A program made the translations under genes and the position numbers. Source: an uncultured Eubacterium sp. (GTDB lineage Bacteria > Bacillota > Clostridia > Oscillospirales > Acutalibacteraceae). Taken from it: DNA of 64,000 bases. Shown here piece after piece: positions 16,017-24,067 of this stretch. The stretch spans positions 62,001-126,000 of the forward strand of contig CAJUDJ010000002.1 of the NCBI GenBank assembly GCA_910584985.1, written 5' to 3'. The number at the start of each line of letters is the position of its first letter. Within the stretch, counting starts at the first letter, position 1. The notes beneath the pieces were generated by a model, which ran no database searches, was not told the DNA's origin, and worked only from the letters and a program-made list of their open reading frames with translations.

Positions 16017-18647
16017 ATGGCAAAGAAATATTGTTACCTTTTCTCAGAGGGTAATGCCGGAATGAGAGAGCTTCTCGGCGGTAAAGGTGCAAACCTTGCT
16101 GAAATGACCAATATCGGTCTTCCGGTACCACAGGGATTCACAATCACAACAGAAGCTTGTACTCAGTATTATGAGGACGGCCGCAAAATCAACGATGATA
16201 TTATGGCTGAAATTGAAGAGTACATTGTAAAGATGGAGGAAATCACAGGCAAAAAGTTCGGTGATATGGAAAATCCTCTTCTTGTATCGGTTCGTTCAGG
16301 CGCACGCGCTTCCATGCCCGGTATGATGGATACAATTCTGAATCTTGGTTTGAACGAAGATGTTGTTAATGCAATCGCTGAAAAATCAGGCAATCCAAGA
16401 TGGGCTTGGGACTGTTACAGAAGATTCATCCAGATGTATTCCGATGTAGTTATGGAAGTTGGTAAGAAATATTTTGAAGAGCTTATCGACAAGATGAAGG
16501 AAGAAAAGGGCGTTAAGCTTGATGTTGAGCTTACTGCCGAAGACCTTAAGGAGCTTGCTGCTCAGTTTAAGGCTGAATATAAAGAGAAAATAGGCGCAGA
16601 TTTCCCGGCTGATCCCAAGGAACAGCTTATGGGCGCTGTTATGGCTGTATTCCGTTCATGGGATAACCCGCGTGCAAATGTTTACCGCCGTGATAACGAT
16701 ATTCCTTATTCATGGGGCACAGCCGTTAATGTTCAGTCTATGGCATTCGGCAACATGGGTGATGACTGCGGCACAGGTGTTGCTTTCACACGTGACCCTG
16801 CAACAGGCACAAAAGGCCTTTTCGGTGAGTTCTTAACAAACGCACAGGGCGAAGATGTTGTTGCCGGCGTTCGCACACCGATGCACATCTCAGAGATGGA
16901 GCAGAAATTCCCTGAAGCTTTCGCAGAATTCACAAAAGTTTGTGCTATTCTTGAAGATCATTACAGAGATATGCAGGATATGGAATTTACGGTTGAGCAC
17001 GGAAAGCTCTTCATGCTTCAGACAAGAAACGGCAAGAGAACTGCTCAGGCTGCTCTTCAGATTGCCTGCGACCTTGTTGACGAAGGCATGAGAACACCGC
17101 AGGAAGCCGTTGAAATGATTGATCCCCGTAACCTTGACACACTTCTTCACCCACAGTTTGATGCTGCTGCAATTAAAGCTGCAACACCTGTAGGCAAGGG
17201 TCTCGGTGCATCTCCGGGTGCTGCTTGCGGTAAAATCGTATTCACTGCCGATGATGCAGTTGAATGGAACGCAAGAGGTGAAAAGGTTGTTCTTGTTCGT
17301 CTTGAAACATCACCTGAAGATATTACGGGTATGAAAGCTGCACAGGGTATTCTTACTGTTCGCGGCGGTATGACCTCTCACGCTGCCGTTGTTGCACGCG
17401 GAATGGGCACATGCTGCGTTTCTGGCTGCGGCGATATCAATATGGATGAAGAAAACAAGAAATTCACACTTGCAGGCAAAGAATACCATGAGGGTGATTA
17501 TCTTTCCATTGACGGTTCAACCGGTAATATCTATGACGGTCTTATTCCTACTGTTGACGCTACAATCGCCGGCACTTTCGGCAGAATCATGGGCTGGGCT
17601 GATGAGTTCAGAACATTAAAGGTTCGCACAAATGCTGATACACCTGCAGATGCGAAAAAGGCAAGAGAACTCGGCGCTGAGGGCATCGGTCTCTGCCGTA
17701 CAGAGCACATGTTCTTCGAGGAAGACAGAATTGCTGCTTTCCGTGAAATGATTTGTTCAGACACTGTTGAGGAAAGAGAAGCTGCTCTTGAGAAGATTCT
17801 TCCTTATCAGCAGGGCGATTTCAAGGCACTTTACGAAGCACTTGAAGGCTGTCCGGTAACCATCCGTTTCCTTGATCCTCCGCTTCATGAATTCGTTCCT
17901 ACCGAAGAAGAAGACATCAAGAAGCTTGCTGATTCACAGGGCAAATCTGTTGAAGACATCAAGGCTCTTATCGCTTCTCTTCATGAATTCAACCCGATGA
18001 TGGGCCACCGCGGACTTCGTCTTGCAGTAACCTATCCCGAAATTGCAAAGATGCAGACAAAGGCTGTTATCCGCGCTGCTATCGAGGTTCAGAAGGAGCA
18101 TGCAGACTGGAAGGTTTGCCCGGAAATTATGATTCCGCTTGCCTGCGATACAAAAGAACTTAAGTATGTTAAGAATGTTGTTGTTGAAACTGCTGATGCA
18201 GAAATCGCTGCAGCAGGCATTGACATGAAATATGAAGTTGGTACCATGATTGAAATCCCGCGTGCTGCTCTTACAGCAGACCAGATTGCAACAGAGGCTG
18301 AATTCTTCTGCTTCGGTACAAATGACCTTACACAGATGACATACGGCTTCAGCCGTGATGATGCAGGTAAGTTCCTGAATGCTTACTATGATGCAAAGAT
18401 TTTCGAGAACGATCCGTTTGCTAAGCTTGACACAGTCGGCGTTGGCTCTCTTATGAAGATGGCTGTTGAAAAGGGTAAGGCAACCCGCGCAAGCCTTCAC
18501 TGCGGTATCTGCGGTGAGCACGGCGGCGACCCGAGCTCTGTTGAATTCTGCCACGAAATCGGTCTTGATTATGTATCCTGCTCACCATTCCGTGTTCCGA
18601 TTGCCCGCCTTGCTGCTGCACAGGCTGCAATCAAAAATTCAAAATAA
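16017..18647 (+). CDS. ppdK: Pyruvate, phosphate dikinase
   Basis: Interconverts pyruvate, ATP and phosphate with phosphoenolpyruvate, AMP and pyrophosphate; in anaerobes it often runs in the glycolytic direction. 876 residues: N-terminal nucleotide-binding domain (GGKGANLAEMTNIGLPVPQGF), swivelling phosphohistidine domain with GGMTSHAAVVARGMG where the His is residue 455, the same number as in the Clostridium symbiosum enzyme, and C-terminal PEP barrel with LHCGICGEHGGDP (Cys829). AGGAGGT at 16001-16007 fixes the ATG at 16017; an upstream in-frame extension is rejected. Codons are strongly biased to GCT/CTT/GTT compared with neighbours, as expected for high expression. Confidence 0.96.
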   Translation: MAKKYCYLFSEGNAGMRELLGGKGANLAEMTNIGLPVPQGFTITTEACTQYYEDGRKINDDIMAEIEEYIVKMEEITGKKFGDMENPLLVSVRSGARASMPGMMDTILNLGLNEDVVNAIAEKSGNPRWAWDCYRRFIQMYSDVVMEVGKKYFEELIDKMKEEKGVKLDVELTAEDLKELAAQFKAEYKEKIGADFPADPKEQLMGAVMAVFRSWDNPRANVYRRDNDIPYSWGTAVNVQSMAFGNMGDDCGTGVAFTRDPATGTKGLFGEFLTNAQGEDVVAGVRTPMHISEMEQKFPEAFAEFTKVCAILEDHYRDMQDMEFTVEHGKLFMLQTRNGKRTAQAALQIACDLVDEGMRTPQEAVEMIDPRNLDTLLHPQFDAAAIKAATPVGKGLGASPGAACGKIVFTADDAVEWNARGEKVVLVRLETSPEDITGMKAAQGILTVRGGMTSHAAVVARGMGTCCVSGCGDINMDEENKKFTLAGKEYHEGDYLSIDGSTGNIYDGLIPTVDATIAGTFGRIMGWADEFRTLKVRTNADTPADAKKARELGAEGIGLCRTEHMFFEEDRIAAFREMICSDTVEEREAALEKILPYQQGDFKALYEALEGCPVTIRFLDPPLHEFVPTEEEDIKKLADSQGKSVEDIKALIASLHEFNPMMGHRGLRLAVTYPEIAKMQTKAVIRAAIEVQKEHADWKVCPEIMIPLACDTKELKYVKNVVVETADAEIAAAGIDMKYEVGTMIEIPRAALTADQIATEAEFFCFGTNDLTQMTYGFSRDDAGKFLNAYYDAKIFENDPFAKLDTVGVGSLMKMAVEKGKATRASLHCGICGEHGGDPSSVEFCHEIGLDYVSCSPFRVPIARLAAAQAAIKNSK

Positions 18648-18668
18648 TTAAATTTAAAACAGTAAATC

Positions 18669-18702
18669 GATCTTGCAGAATTGCTTCTGCAAGGTCTTTT
18701 TT
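18669..18702 (+). terminator. Terminator of ppdK
   Basis: Twelve-bp stem GATCTTGCAGAA / TTCTGCAAGGTC (one G-U), loop TTGC, followed by TTTTTT. Confidence 0.9.
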
Positions 18703-18710
18703 ATTATGCC

Positions 18711-18739
18711 TTGCTGTTACGATAGATTTATGATAAAAT
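18711..18739 (+). promoter_or_regulatory. Promoter of the sigma-factor cassette
   Basis: TTGCTG (18711-18716), 17-base spacer, TAAAAT (18734-18739) with TGA extended -10. It predicts a leader of about 170 bases before the sigma-like gene; the leader is AT-rich and contains only a short GGGA-AAA-TCCC palindrome. Confidence 0.5.
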
Positions 18740-18916
18740 GCAATAGAGAACAATTATATTTATACGCAATACCTTATTTAAAAAATATGAAATGAATATA
18801 ATCACAAACAACTGCGAAGCCTTCCGGGAAAATCCCATGTTAGCAATACAAAAATTAAACAACATAAATTTAAAAATTTTTATCACAAAAATCAGATTTT
18901 AAGGGATATAGTGTAT

Positions 18917-19445
18917 ATGATAGGATTATTTTTAAATCTGCTTGATACCCAAACAGAAAAAGAAAAGTTTATAGAACTTTATGATACATACAAGGATTTA
19001 TTATACTGGATAGCGCTGAAAAGAACAAACTGCAATGAAGATGCCGAAGAATGCGTGCAGGAAACTTTTTTCTATATTGCAAAGCATTTTGAAAAAATCA
19101 ATGATGTAAATTCCAAAAAAACTAAAATTTACTTGTCAACAATCGTTACAGGATTTGCAATAAATATATATAATCATTCCAATAGAACAGATATTATAGA
19201 AATAGATAATGAAAATGAAACCACAGATTTAAAGTATTTTGAAAATTTTCAGAAAATTGAATTGTTATCCGTTCTGAATAAGGCTTTAGATGAAGAAAGC
19301 AGAGTGTTTTTTTACTTAAAATATTTGTATAACTATAAAAGCAAAGAAATAGCGGAAGTATATTAAGGTAAAAGATTCCTATGTACGAAAGAAATTGGAA
19401 TATGCAAGAAGAAAATTAAGAAAACAATTAGAGGAAAGGATTTGA
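18917..19445 (+). pseudogene. ECF-like sigma factor, frameshifted in region 4
   Basis: Sigma-70 family, ECF-like: region 2 is in DTYKDLLYWIALKRTNCNEDAEECVQETFFYIAKHF, and region 4 begins at LDEESRVFFYLKYLYNYKSKEIAEVY. The frame then stops at TAA (19364-19366). Reading one base further on, the next frame continues KVKDSYVRKKLEYARRKLRK up to a TGA at 19443, which completes the DNA-recognition helix and tail of region 4. One extra T at the TATTAAG junction explains the break. ATG 18917 is preferred over GTG 18911 because AAGGGA lies 10 bases before it. It is either a real inactivating frameshift, phase variation or a sequence error. The anti-sigma-like gene begins 5 bases after the restored stop. 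Confidence 0.75.
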
Positions 19446-19449
19446 TAAA

Positions 19450-20064
19450 GTGTCTGTATTTGAAGATGCGCTGTGGCTTTCAGGTGAACAATGGATTGAG
19501 TCATTTCCGGCAGATTTGCCGAAACATAAATTCAGCAAAAAACATAACAAAGTAATAAATAATATAATTTATGGAGAACAAGATAATGCTAAAGTCAAAT
19601 TATCAAAAGGAACAATTAAAATTTTGCTGATTGCAGCCATTTTACTCGCACTTGCAACAACGGTATTTGCTGTTCCTGCAGGCAGAGAATATATTGTTGA
19701 AAAATTCTTTAATCATGCAGAATATACCGTGATTAATGCCGGCGATTTAAAAAAGGTAACATCTTTAAAATTGAATTATATTCCAGCCGGATTTGAAAAA
19801 ACAGAAGATTACGGATATGCATATATCTATGAAAATATTGATAAATCCTTTTTAGTGCAAAAATGCGAATTATCAACACTTGTTGGTTTTGATACGGAAA
19901 ATTATGATTGTGAAAACATAACAATAAACGGATTTGATGCTATTTTTTACAGATCACTTAATGAGTTTAAAGGCATAATTTTTAATAATGGCGAATACAT
20001 ATTTTTAGTAGATGGTAACATTGAAAAAGATGAGCTTGTTAAAATTGCACAAAATTTAAATTGA
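19450..20064 (+). CDS. DUF4367-type membrane protein, probable anti-sigma factor
   Basis: 204 residues: a cytoplasmic N-terminus of about 55 residues, one membrane helix (about 56-75, TIKILLIAAILLALATTVFAV) and an extracytoplasmic DUF4367-like domain with LNYIPAGFEKT and ending GIIFNNGEYIFLVDGNIEKDELVKIAQNL. The layout and position directly after an ECF-like sigma gene are those of membrane anti-sigma factors. GTG start with GAGGAAAGGA 9 bases upstream, a ribosome site that lies inside the restored sigma reading frame, which indicates a coupled pair. If the sigma factor is inactive, this partner has no target in the cassette. Confidence 0.7.
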   Translation: MSVFEDALWLSGEQWIESFPADLPKHKFSKKHNKVINNIIYGEQDNAKVKLSKGTIKILLIAAILLALATTVFAVPAGREYIVEKFFNHAEYTVINAGDLKKVTSLKLNYIPAGFEKTEDYGYAYIYENIDKSFLVQKCELSTLVGFDTENYDCENITINGFDAIFYRSLNEFKGIIFNNGEYIFLVDGNIEKDELVKIAQNLN

Positions 20065-20177
20065 TTGTTTGTAAAAGAAGTCTAAATTCAGACTTCTTTT
20101 ATTTTTTTATCACAAAATGGATTATTTTAATGATTATGTGTAATGAGAGGATATTTTGTGAAAGGAGGCGAAAAGAG

Positions 20178-20588
20178 ATGGTTAAACATCAGAACTTTTT
20201 CAAAATGCTTGTAATGTGTATGTTATCGTGTTTACTTGTATGCAGCAATGCCACAACGGTTCGCGCTGCGGCTAATAATAACACATATGGGATTACCCCG
20301 CTTTATACAATCATTTTAAGCAATACAGCAAGTCTGACAATATCAGGCATAAAAGCAGAATGTAAAGCAGCTGTTAAATCCAATACATCGGTAGCACTTA
20401 AAATCAAAATGGAATTGCAGAAAGAAAAGTCAAACGGATATGAAACCGTTGAAACATGGACAAGCAGCAAAACGGGAACTTATCTGGCAATGTCTGAATC
20501 AAGAAATATTAATATATTCAGCACATACAGATTAAAAGTTACATTTACAGCAGGAAATGAAACCGAAGTGGTTTATAGGTATAAGTAA
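20178..20588 (+). CDS. Small secreted protein of the sigma cassette
   Basis: Not recognised. 136 residues with a clear Sec signal peptide (basic MVKHQNFFK, hydrophobic core to about residue 24, probable cleavage after VRAA). The mature part of about 100 residues begins near NNNTYGITPLYT and is beta-rich with many Ser/Thr, ending ETEVVYRYK. AAAGGAGG nine bases before ATG 20178 fixes the start; a longer frame from 20061 has no ribosome site. The mature region carries a GITPL motif similar to GISPL in the next secreted protein. Confidence 0.7.
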   Translation: MVKHQNFFKMLVMCMLSCLLVCSNATTVRAAANNNTYGITPLYTIILSNTASLTISGIKAECKAAVKSNTSVALKIKMELQKEKSNGYETVETWTSSKTGTYLAMSESRNINIFSTYRLKVTFTAGNETEVVYRYK

Positions 20589-20634
20589 GATTATGTATTA
20601 GCCGATTAAAGTAAAAAGCAATACTTTTAAAATG

Positions 20635-20658
20635 AAGGAGGTGTTTCCGATGATTTAA
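20635..20658 (+). promoter_or_regulatory. Orphan perfect Shine-Dalgarno with two-codon ORF
   Basis: AAGGAGGTG (20635-20643) is followed at ideal spacing by ATG-ATT-TAA (20650-20658). No longer gene starts here. It may be a gene remnant, or an mRNA-stabilising ribosome-binding site in the leader of the next gene, 60-85 bases downstream. Confidence 0.4.
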
Positions 20659-20721
20659 GTTAATTTCATCTAATCAAATCAACAAATACATATAAAAATT
20701 TAAAATAAAGGAGATTTTATT

Positions 20722-21360
20722 ATGATTAAAAGAATAACAAGTTTGTTTTTGGCATTTACTATACTCACAACATGTTTAATTGGTGCAACAAATATGTATG
20801 CATCTGATAACAAGTATTATAATGAAAAAAGTGAAACCGTAATATATGACGGCATTGAATACAAATATATTGATGAATTTGTCAATGGCAAAGAAATTAC
20901 CCATATACTTAATTTAACTAATAATACAGAAGATATATTGTATTTTGATGAAGTTAATGGTATTATTTATTTAAATGATGAACCCATTGCATTTGTAGAA
21001 GATGTGATTTTATCAGAAAACATTTCTTCAGAAACAGGAATAAGTCCTTTGGCAGGAGATAGTTACTGGGGATATAACGGTACAACAACAAAACGCATAA
21101 CCTGGGCTCAGGGAGTGGCTGCCGCTGTCCTCGCCGGAATTATTGCAGCAGTTATTCCGAATGTTGGTAAAGTTGCTGTAATATTAAAAATAGGTCTTTC
21201 TGCTTTAGGTGTTGTTGCAGCAGCGTGCGGTGGCGCATATGTGGATTGTGCTTCTTATTCTCATGTATTAATGGATGGTAAAATAGAATTCCGTTTAGAT
21301 TGGACTTTTAGACCAAGCACCGGAGATGTATATGGTCCATACAGTAAATACATTCTTTAA
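20722..21360 (+). CDS. Secreted protein with glycine-rich hydrophobic C-terminal region (bacteriocin-like)
   Basis: 212 residues, not firmly assigned. Signal peptide at residues 1-27 (cleavage near NMYA/SD), an acidic pro-like region to about 105, then GISPLAGDSYWGYNGTTTKR and a Gly/Ala-rich hydrophobic stretch at about 129-175 interrupted by IPNVGK, which looks like two packed helices as in pore-forming peptides. It ends in an aromatic beta-rich tail. AAAGGAG precedes the ATG. A 76-residue two-helix membrane protein follows after 35 bases, as a toxin-immunity pair would. The antibacterial role is inference from layout only. Confidence 0.6.
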   Translation: MIKRITSLFLAFTILTTCLIGATNMYASDNKYYNEKSETVIYDGIEYKYIDEFVNGKEITHILNLTNNTEDILYFDEVNGIIYLNDEPIAFVEDVILSENISSETGISPLAGDSYWGYNGTTTKRITWAQGVAAAVLAGIIAAVIPNVGKVAVILKIGLSALGVVAAACGGAYVDCASYSHVLMDGKIEFRLDWTFRPSTGDVYGPYSKYIL

Positions 21361-21395
21361 ATTATGAAACAAAATAAGATAAACAAGGTGTTATT

Positions 21396-21626
21396 ATGAG
21401 CAAAAAGAAGTTTTATATAATTACCACTTGCTGCTTAATAGCAGCTATAATCGCATTTCAAATTATTATGTATTATATTGCAGGGGAGGAAGCCCTTTTA
21501 ACACGCGGAAAACTACGCGCCTTTTGGCTTTCTTTCCCCATCGTTTTCCTCTGTTTGTCTTTCCTGCGGGATTTTATTATCAAAAAGAAATTCAGCAGTA
21601 TTGATAATGAAGATAAGAAAAAATAA
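21396..21626 (+). CDS. Small two-helix membrane protein, possible immunity protein
   Basis: 76 residues with two hydrophobic segments (about 6-28 and 43-60) and a charged C-terminal tail rich in Lys/Asp. No family recognised. It is the last gene of the AT-rich cassette, downstream of the hydrophobic secreted protein, and is followed by a strong terminator. Size and position suit an immunity or export accessory protein, but nothing in the sequence proves it. Confidence 0.55.
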   Translation: MSKKKFYIITTCCLIAAIIAFQIIMYYIAGEEALLTRGKLRAFWLSFPIVFLCLSFLRDFIIKKKFSSIDNEDKKK

Positions 21627-21680
21627 ATTCAGCGAACATAAATACACATTTTTGTTCGTCTGCTCTAAAGAAGCAACAAA

Positions 21681-21713
21681 AAACCGTTTACCAAGTATGG
21701 TAAACGGTTTTAA
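21681..21713. terminator. Bidirectional terminator (cassette / zntA)
   Basis: Thirteen-bp perfect stem (21681-21693 with 21698-21710), loop AGTA, A-rich before and T-rich after, between convergent genes. Confidence 0.85.
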
Positions 21714-21728
21714 TGTCTTTATATAGGT

Positions 21729-23729
21729 TTATTTTCTCTTTTTATAATACATTGCCCTTAAGGAGTTTGCAACAGCAATCAGGCACACGCCCACATCGCC
21801 GAAAACGGCAAGCCACATTGCATTTTCATCAAAGATTCCCACGGCACAACCAATGATAATCAGAAATTTCACGCCAATGCTGAAAATGATATTCTGCTTA
21901 ACAATGCCCATCGTTTTGCGTGCAATTCTTCTGCCAACCGGGATTTTTGAAAGGCTGTCGCCCATAATCACCACATCTGCTGCTTCAATGGCCGCATCCG
22001 CGCCGATACCGCCCATGGCAACGCCAAGGTCTGCTTCTGCCAGAACGGGGGCATCATTTATGCCATCGCCTGTATACAGCACCACGGCATTTTCATCCTG
22101 TTTAAGCGCTCTTACCTTTTCAACCTTTTCATCCGGCAGAAGCTTTGCATAATAACTGTCTATACCTGCCTTCTGCGCTATATCCTTTGCAATCGGCTCT
22201 TTATCACCCGTAAGCATAACTGTTTTATTAATGCCCAGCTTTTTCATTTCGGAAACGGCAGCCTTGCTGTCTGTTTTAATCACATCCGCAAACACAATAT
22301 CACCCAAAAATTCATCTTCGCTGCACAAATAAATTGCTGTTCCGATAAGCTGTGTTTCCTTATAATCAACCCCTGCCATTTCCATAAGCTTTTCATTGCC
22401 GGCATAGTATTTTTTGCCGTTAATCACTGCCGAAACACCCTTTCCGGCATAATTTCTGGAATCCGTTACCTGCAGATTATCGGCAAAATGCCCGAATGCA
22501 AGGCTTACGGATTTTGCAATCGGATGATTGGAATACCTTTCACACGCCGCAATCAGCCCCAGAAGCTCTCTGTGCTCGGAAGCATCGCCGCAGTGGCAGT
22601 TAATACATTCACAGCTTACAAACTCAAACTTTCCGCTTGTGATTGTGCCCGTTTTATCAAACACACCCACATTGCATTTAGCAAGCATTTCAAGATAATT
22701 GCTTCCTTTTATAAGAATGCCCTGCTTTGATGAAGCGCCGAGCCCTGCAAAAAAACCGAGCGGAATGGAAATCACAATCGCACACGGGCAGGAAACAACA
22801 AGCGCAGAAAGTCCTCTGTAAGCCCATTCACTCCATTCACCGCCGAAGAACAGCGGCGGCACAACAATAATCAGAAGTGCAATCAGGCAAACCACCGGCG
22901 TGTAGATTTTTGCAAAGCGGCTGATAAATTTTTCAGCACTGCTTTTTTTGCTTGTGCCCTCTATCATTTCCAGTATTCTTGCAACTGTTGATTCGCTGTA
23001 TATTTTTGTTGCTTTAATTGTAAGCGTGCCGTCCAGATTCACAGAGCCTGAAAGCACTTCGCTTCCCTCTGCCATCGAAACAGGTATGCTTTCGCCTGTA
23101 AGTGCAGACATATCAACCTCTGCACTGCCCTTTACAATCACACCGTCAAGCTCTATCTTCTGCCCGGCATTAACGATAAACTCTTCGCCTGCAAGCACTT
23201 CCTCCGGCTTAATCTCCGCATTTTTTCCGTTTCGGATAACCGTAACCGTCTGCGGCTTCATCGCAATCATATCAGAAATGGATTTTCTGCTTTTTCCCAC
23301 AGCAAGGTCCTGCAGAAATTCACCTATTGTGTAAAGAAGCACAACGGCACAGCCTTCCGTATATTCTCCGATAACAAATGCACCCAAAGAAGCGATTGCC
23401 ATCAGAAAGTTTTCATTAAACACATTTCCGTGAATAATGCCTTCAACCGCTTCTTTGATAATATTAAAACCGATAACCAAATAGGAAATTCCAAAGCAAA
23501 TCATCGGAATATATTCGTTTATTTCTGTAAATTCATGCAGTATGTAGCCCAGCACAAGAAAAATACCGCCGCATATAATTTTAAACAGAAATACACCCTT
23601 GTTTGCCTCGCCGCCGTGCGCATGATCGTGTCCGCAGCCGCAGCCGTCATCATGATGTGCGTGATTATGTTCGTGTTCACAGCAGGCACATTCGCTGCTG
23701 CCGTGTTTATGTTTGTTTTTATCTGCCAT
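21729..23729 (-). CDS. zntA: Zinc/cadmium/lead-exporting P1B-type ATPase
   Basis: ATP-driven efflux of soft divalent metals across the plasma membrane. 666 residues: His/Cys-rich N-terminus (residues 1-40, several HxH and CC pairs) in place of the usual HMA domain; actuator TGES (211-214); metal-site SCPCAIVISIP (CPC at 314-316); phosphorylation site DKTGT (358); HP motif NHPIAKS; TGDKE; GDGINDAPVLAEADLGVAMG. The neighbouring ArsR gene has a Zn-type alpha5 site, which supports zinc or cadmium over copper. It is transcribed with that regulator, 7 bases apart. Confidence 0.9.
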   Translation of the reverse strand: MADKNKHKHGSSECACCEHEHNHAHHDDGCGCGHDHAHGGEANKGVFLFKIICGGIFLVLGYILHEFTEINEYIPMICFGISYLVIGFNIIKEAVEGIIHGNVFNENFLMAIASLGAFVIGEYTEGCAVVLLYTIGEFLQDLAVGKSRKSISDMIAMKPQTVTVIRNGKNAEIKPEEVLAGEEFIVNAGQKIELDGVIVKGSAEVDMSALTGESIPVSMAEGSEVLSGSVNLDGTLTIKATKIYSESTVARILEMIEGTSKKSSAEKFISRFAKIYTPVVCLIALLIIVVPPLFFGGEWSEWAYRGLSALVVSCPCAIVISIPLGFFAGLGASSKQGILIKGSNYLEMLAKCNVGVFDKTGTITSGKFEFVSCECINCHCGDASEHRELLGLIAACERYSNHPIAKSVSLAFGHFADNLQVTDSRNYAGKGVSAVINGKKYYAGNEKLMEMAGVDYKETQLIGTAIYLCSEDEFLGDIVFADVIKTDSKAAVSEMKKLGINKTVMLTGDKEPIAKDIAQKAGIDSYYAKLLPDEKVEKVRALKQDENAVVLYTGDGINDAPVLAEADLGVAMGGIGADAAIEAADVVIMGDSLSKIPVGRRIARKTMGIVKQNIIFSIGVKFLIIIGCAVGIFDENAMWLAVFGDVGVCLIAVANSLRAMYYKKRK

Positions 23730-23736
23730 AATTCCT

Positions 23737-24021
23737 TCACTCCTCTATGTGTTCTATTCCACAGTTTATAATTGTTTTAACATGCGCATCAGCCAGAGAA
23801 TACACAATCTGCTTTCCGTCCCGCTTATATTTAACAAGATGGTTTTGCTTCAGTATTCTGAGCTGATGGGAAACTGCAGTCTGGCTTACGCCGGTTGTTG
23901 CAGTGATTTCCGTTACATTAAGCCCGCTGTCAAAAAGAGAACATAAAATCTTTACCCTTGTGGAATCAGAAAAGATTTTAAATAAATCCGCAAGGTCATA
24001 AATCAGTTCCTCATTGAGCAT
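23737..24021 (-). CDS. ArsR/SmtB-family metal sensor repressor
   Basis: Winged-helix repressor released from DNA by metal binding. About 94 residues with HTH VTEITATTGVSQTAVSHQLRILKQ and beta-wing HLVKYKRDGKQIVYSL. The C-terminal helix reads DAHVKTIINCGIEHIEE, giving Asp-x-His-x10-His-x2-Glu, exactly the alpha5 zinc-site spacing of SmtB/CzrA; the alpha3N cysteines of CadC-type sensors are absent. The frame allows starts at 24030 (GTG), 24027 and 24021; the ATG at 24021 is preferred because GAGAGG stands about 9 bases before it. It heads the zntA operon and overlaps its own operator region. Confidence 0.85.
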   Translation of the reverse strand: MLNEELIYDLADLFKIFSDSTRVKILCSLFDSGLNVTEITATTGVSQTAVSHQLRILKQNHLVKYKRDGKQIVYSLADAHVKTIINCGIEHIEE

Positions 24022-24032
24022 ATACATCACCT

Positions 24033-24058
24033 CTCATATGAATAGTTGTTCATATGAG
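24033..24058. promoter_or_regulatory. ArsR/SmtB operator palindrome
   Basis: Perfect 10-bp arms CTCATATGAA and TTCATATGAG with a 6-base centre, directly upstream of the ArsR gene. Size and sequence resemble the 12-2-12 type operators of Zn-sensing SmtB relatives. Confidence 0.75.
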
Positions 24059-24067
24059 CATTATATG

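Noticed and set aside
17934..18554. 206-codon open frame opposite ppdK
   Set aside because: Antisense to a highly codon-biased gene; composition and lack of a start signal indicate a shadow.
19355..19370. Programmed +1 frameshift in the sigma gene
   Set aside because: Slippage from TAT to ATT would need poor pairing and there is no stimulatory Shine-Dalgarno or structure at the site; mutation or sequence error is simpler.
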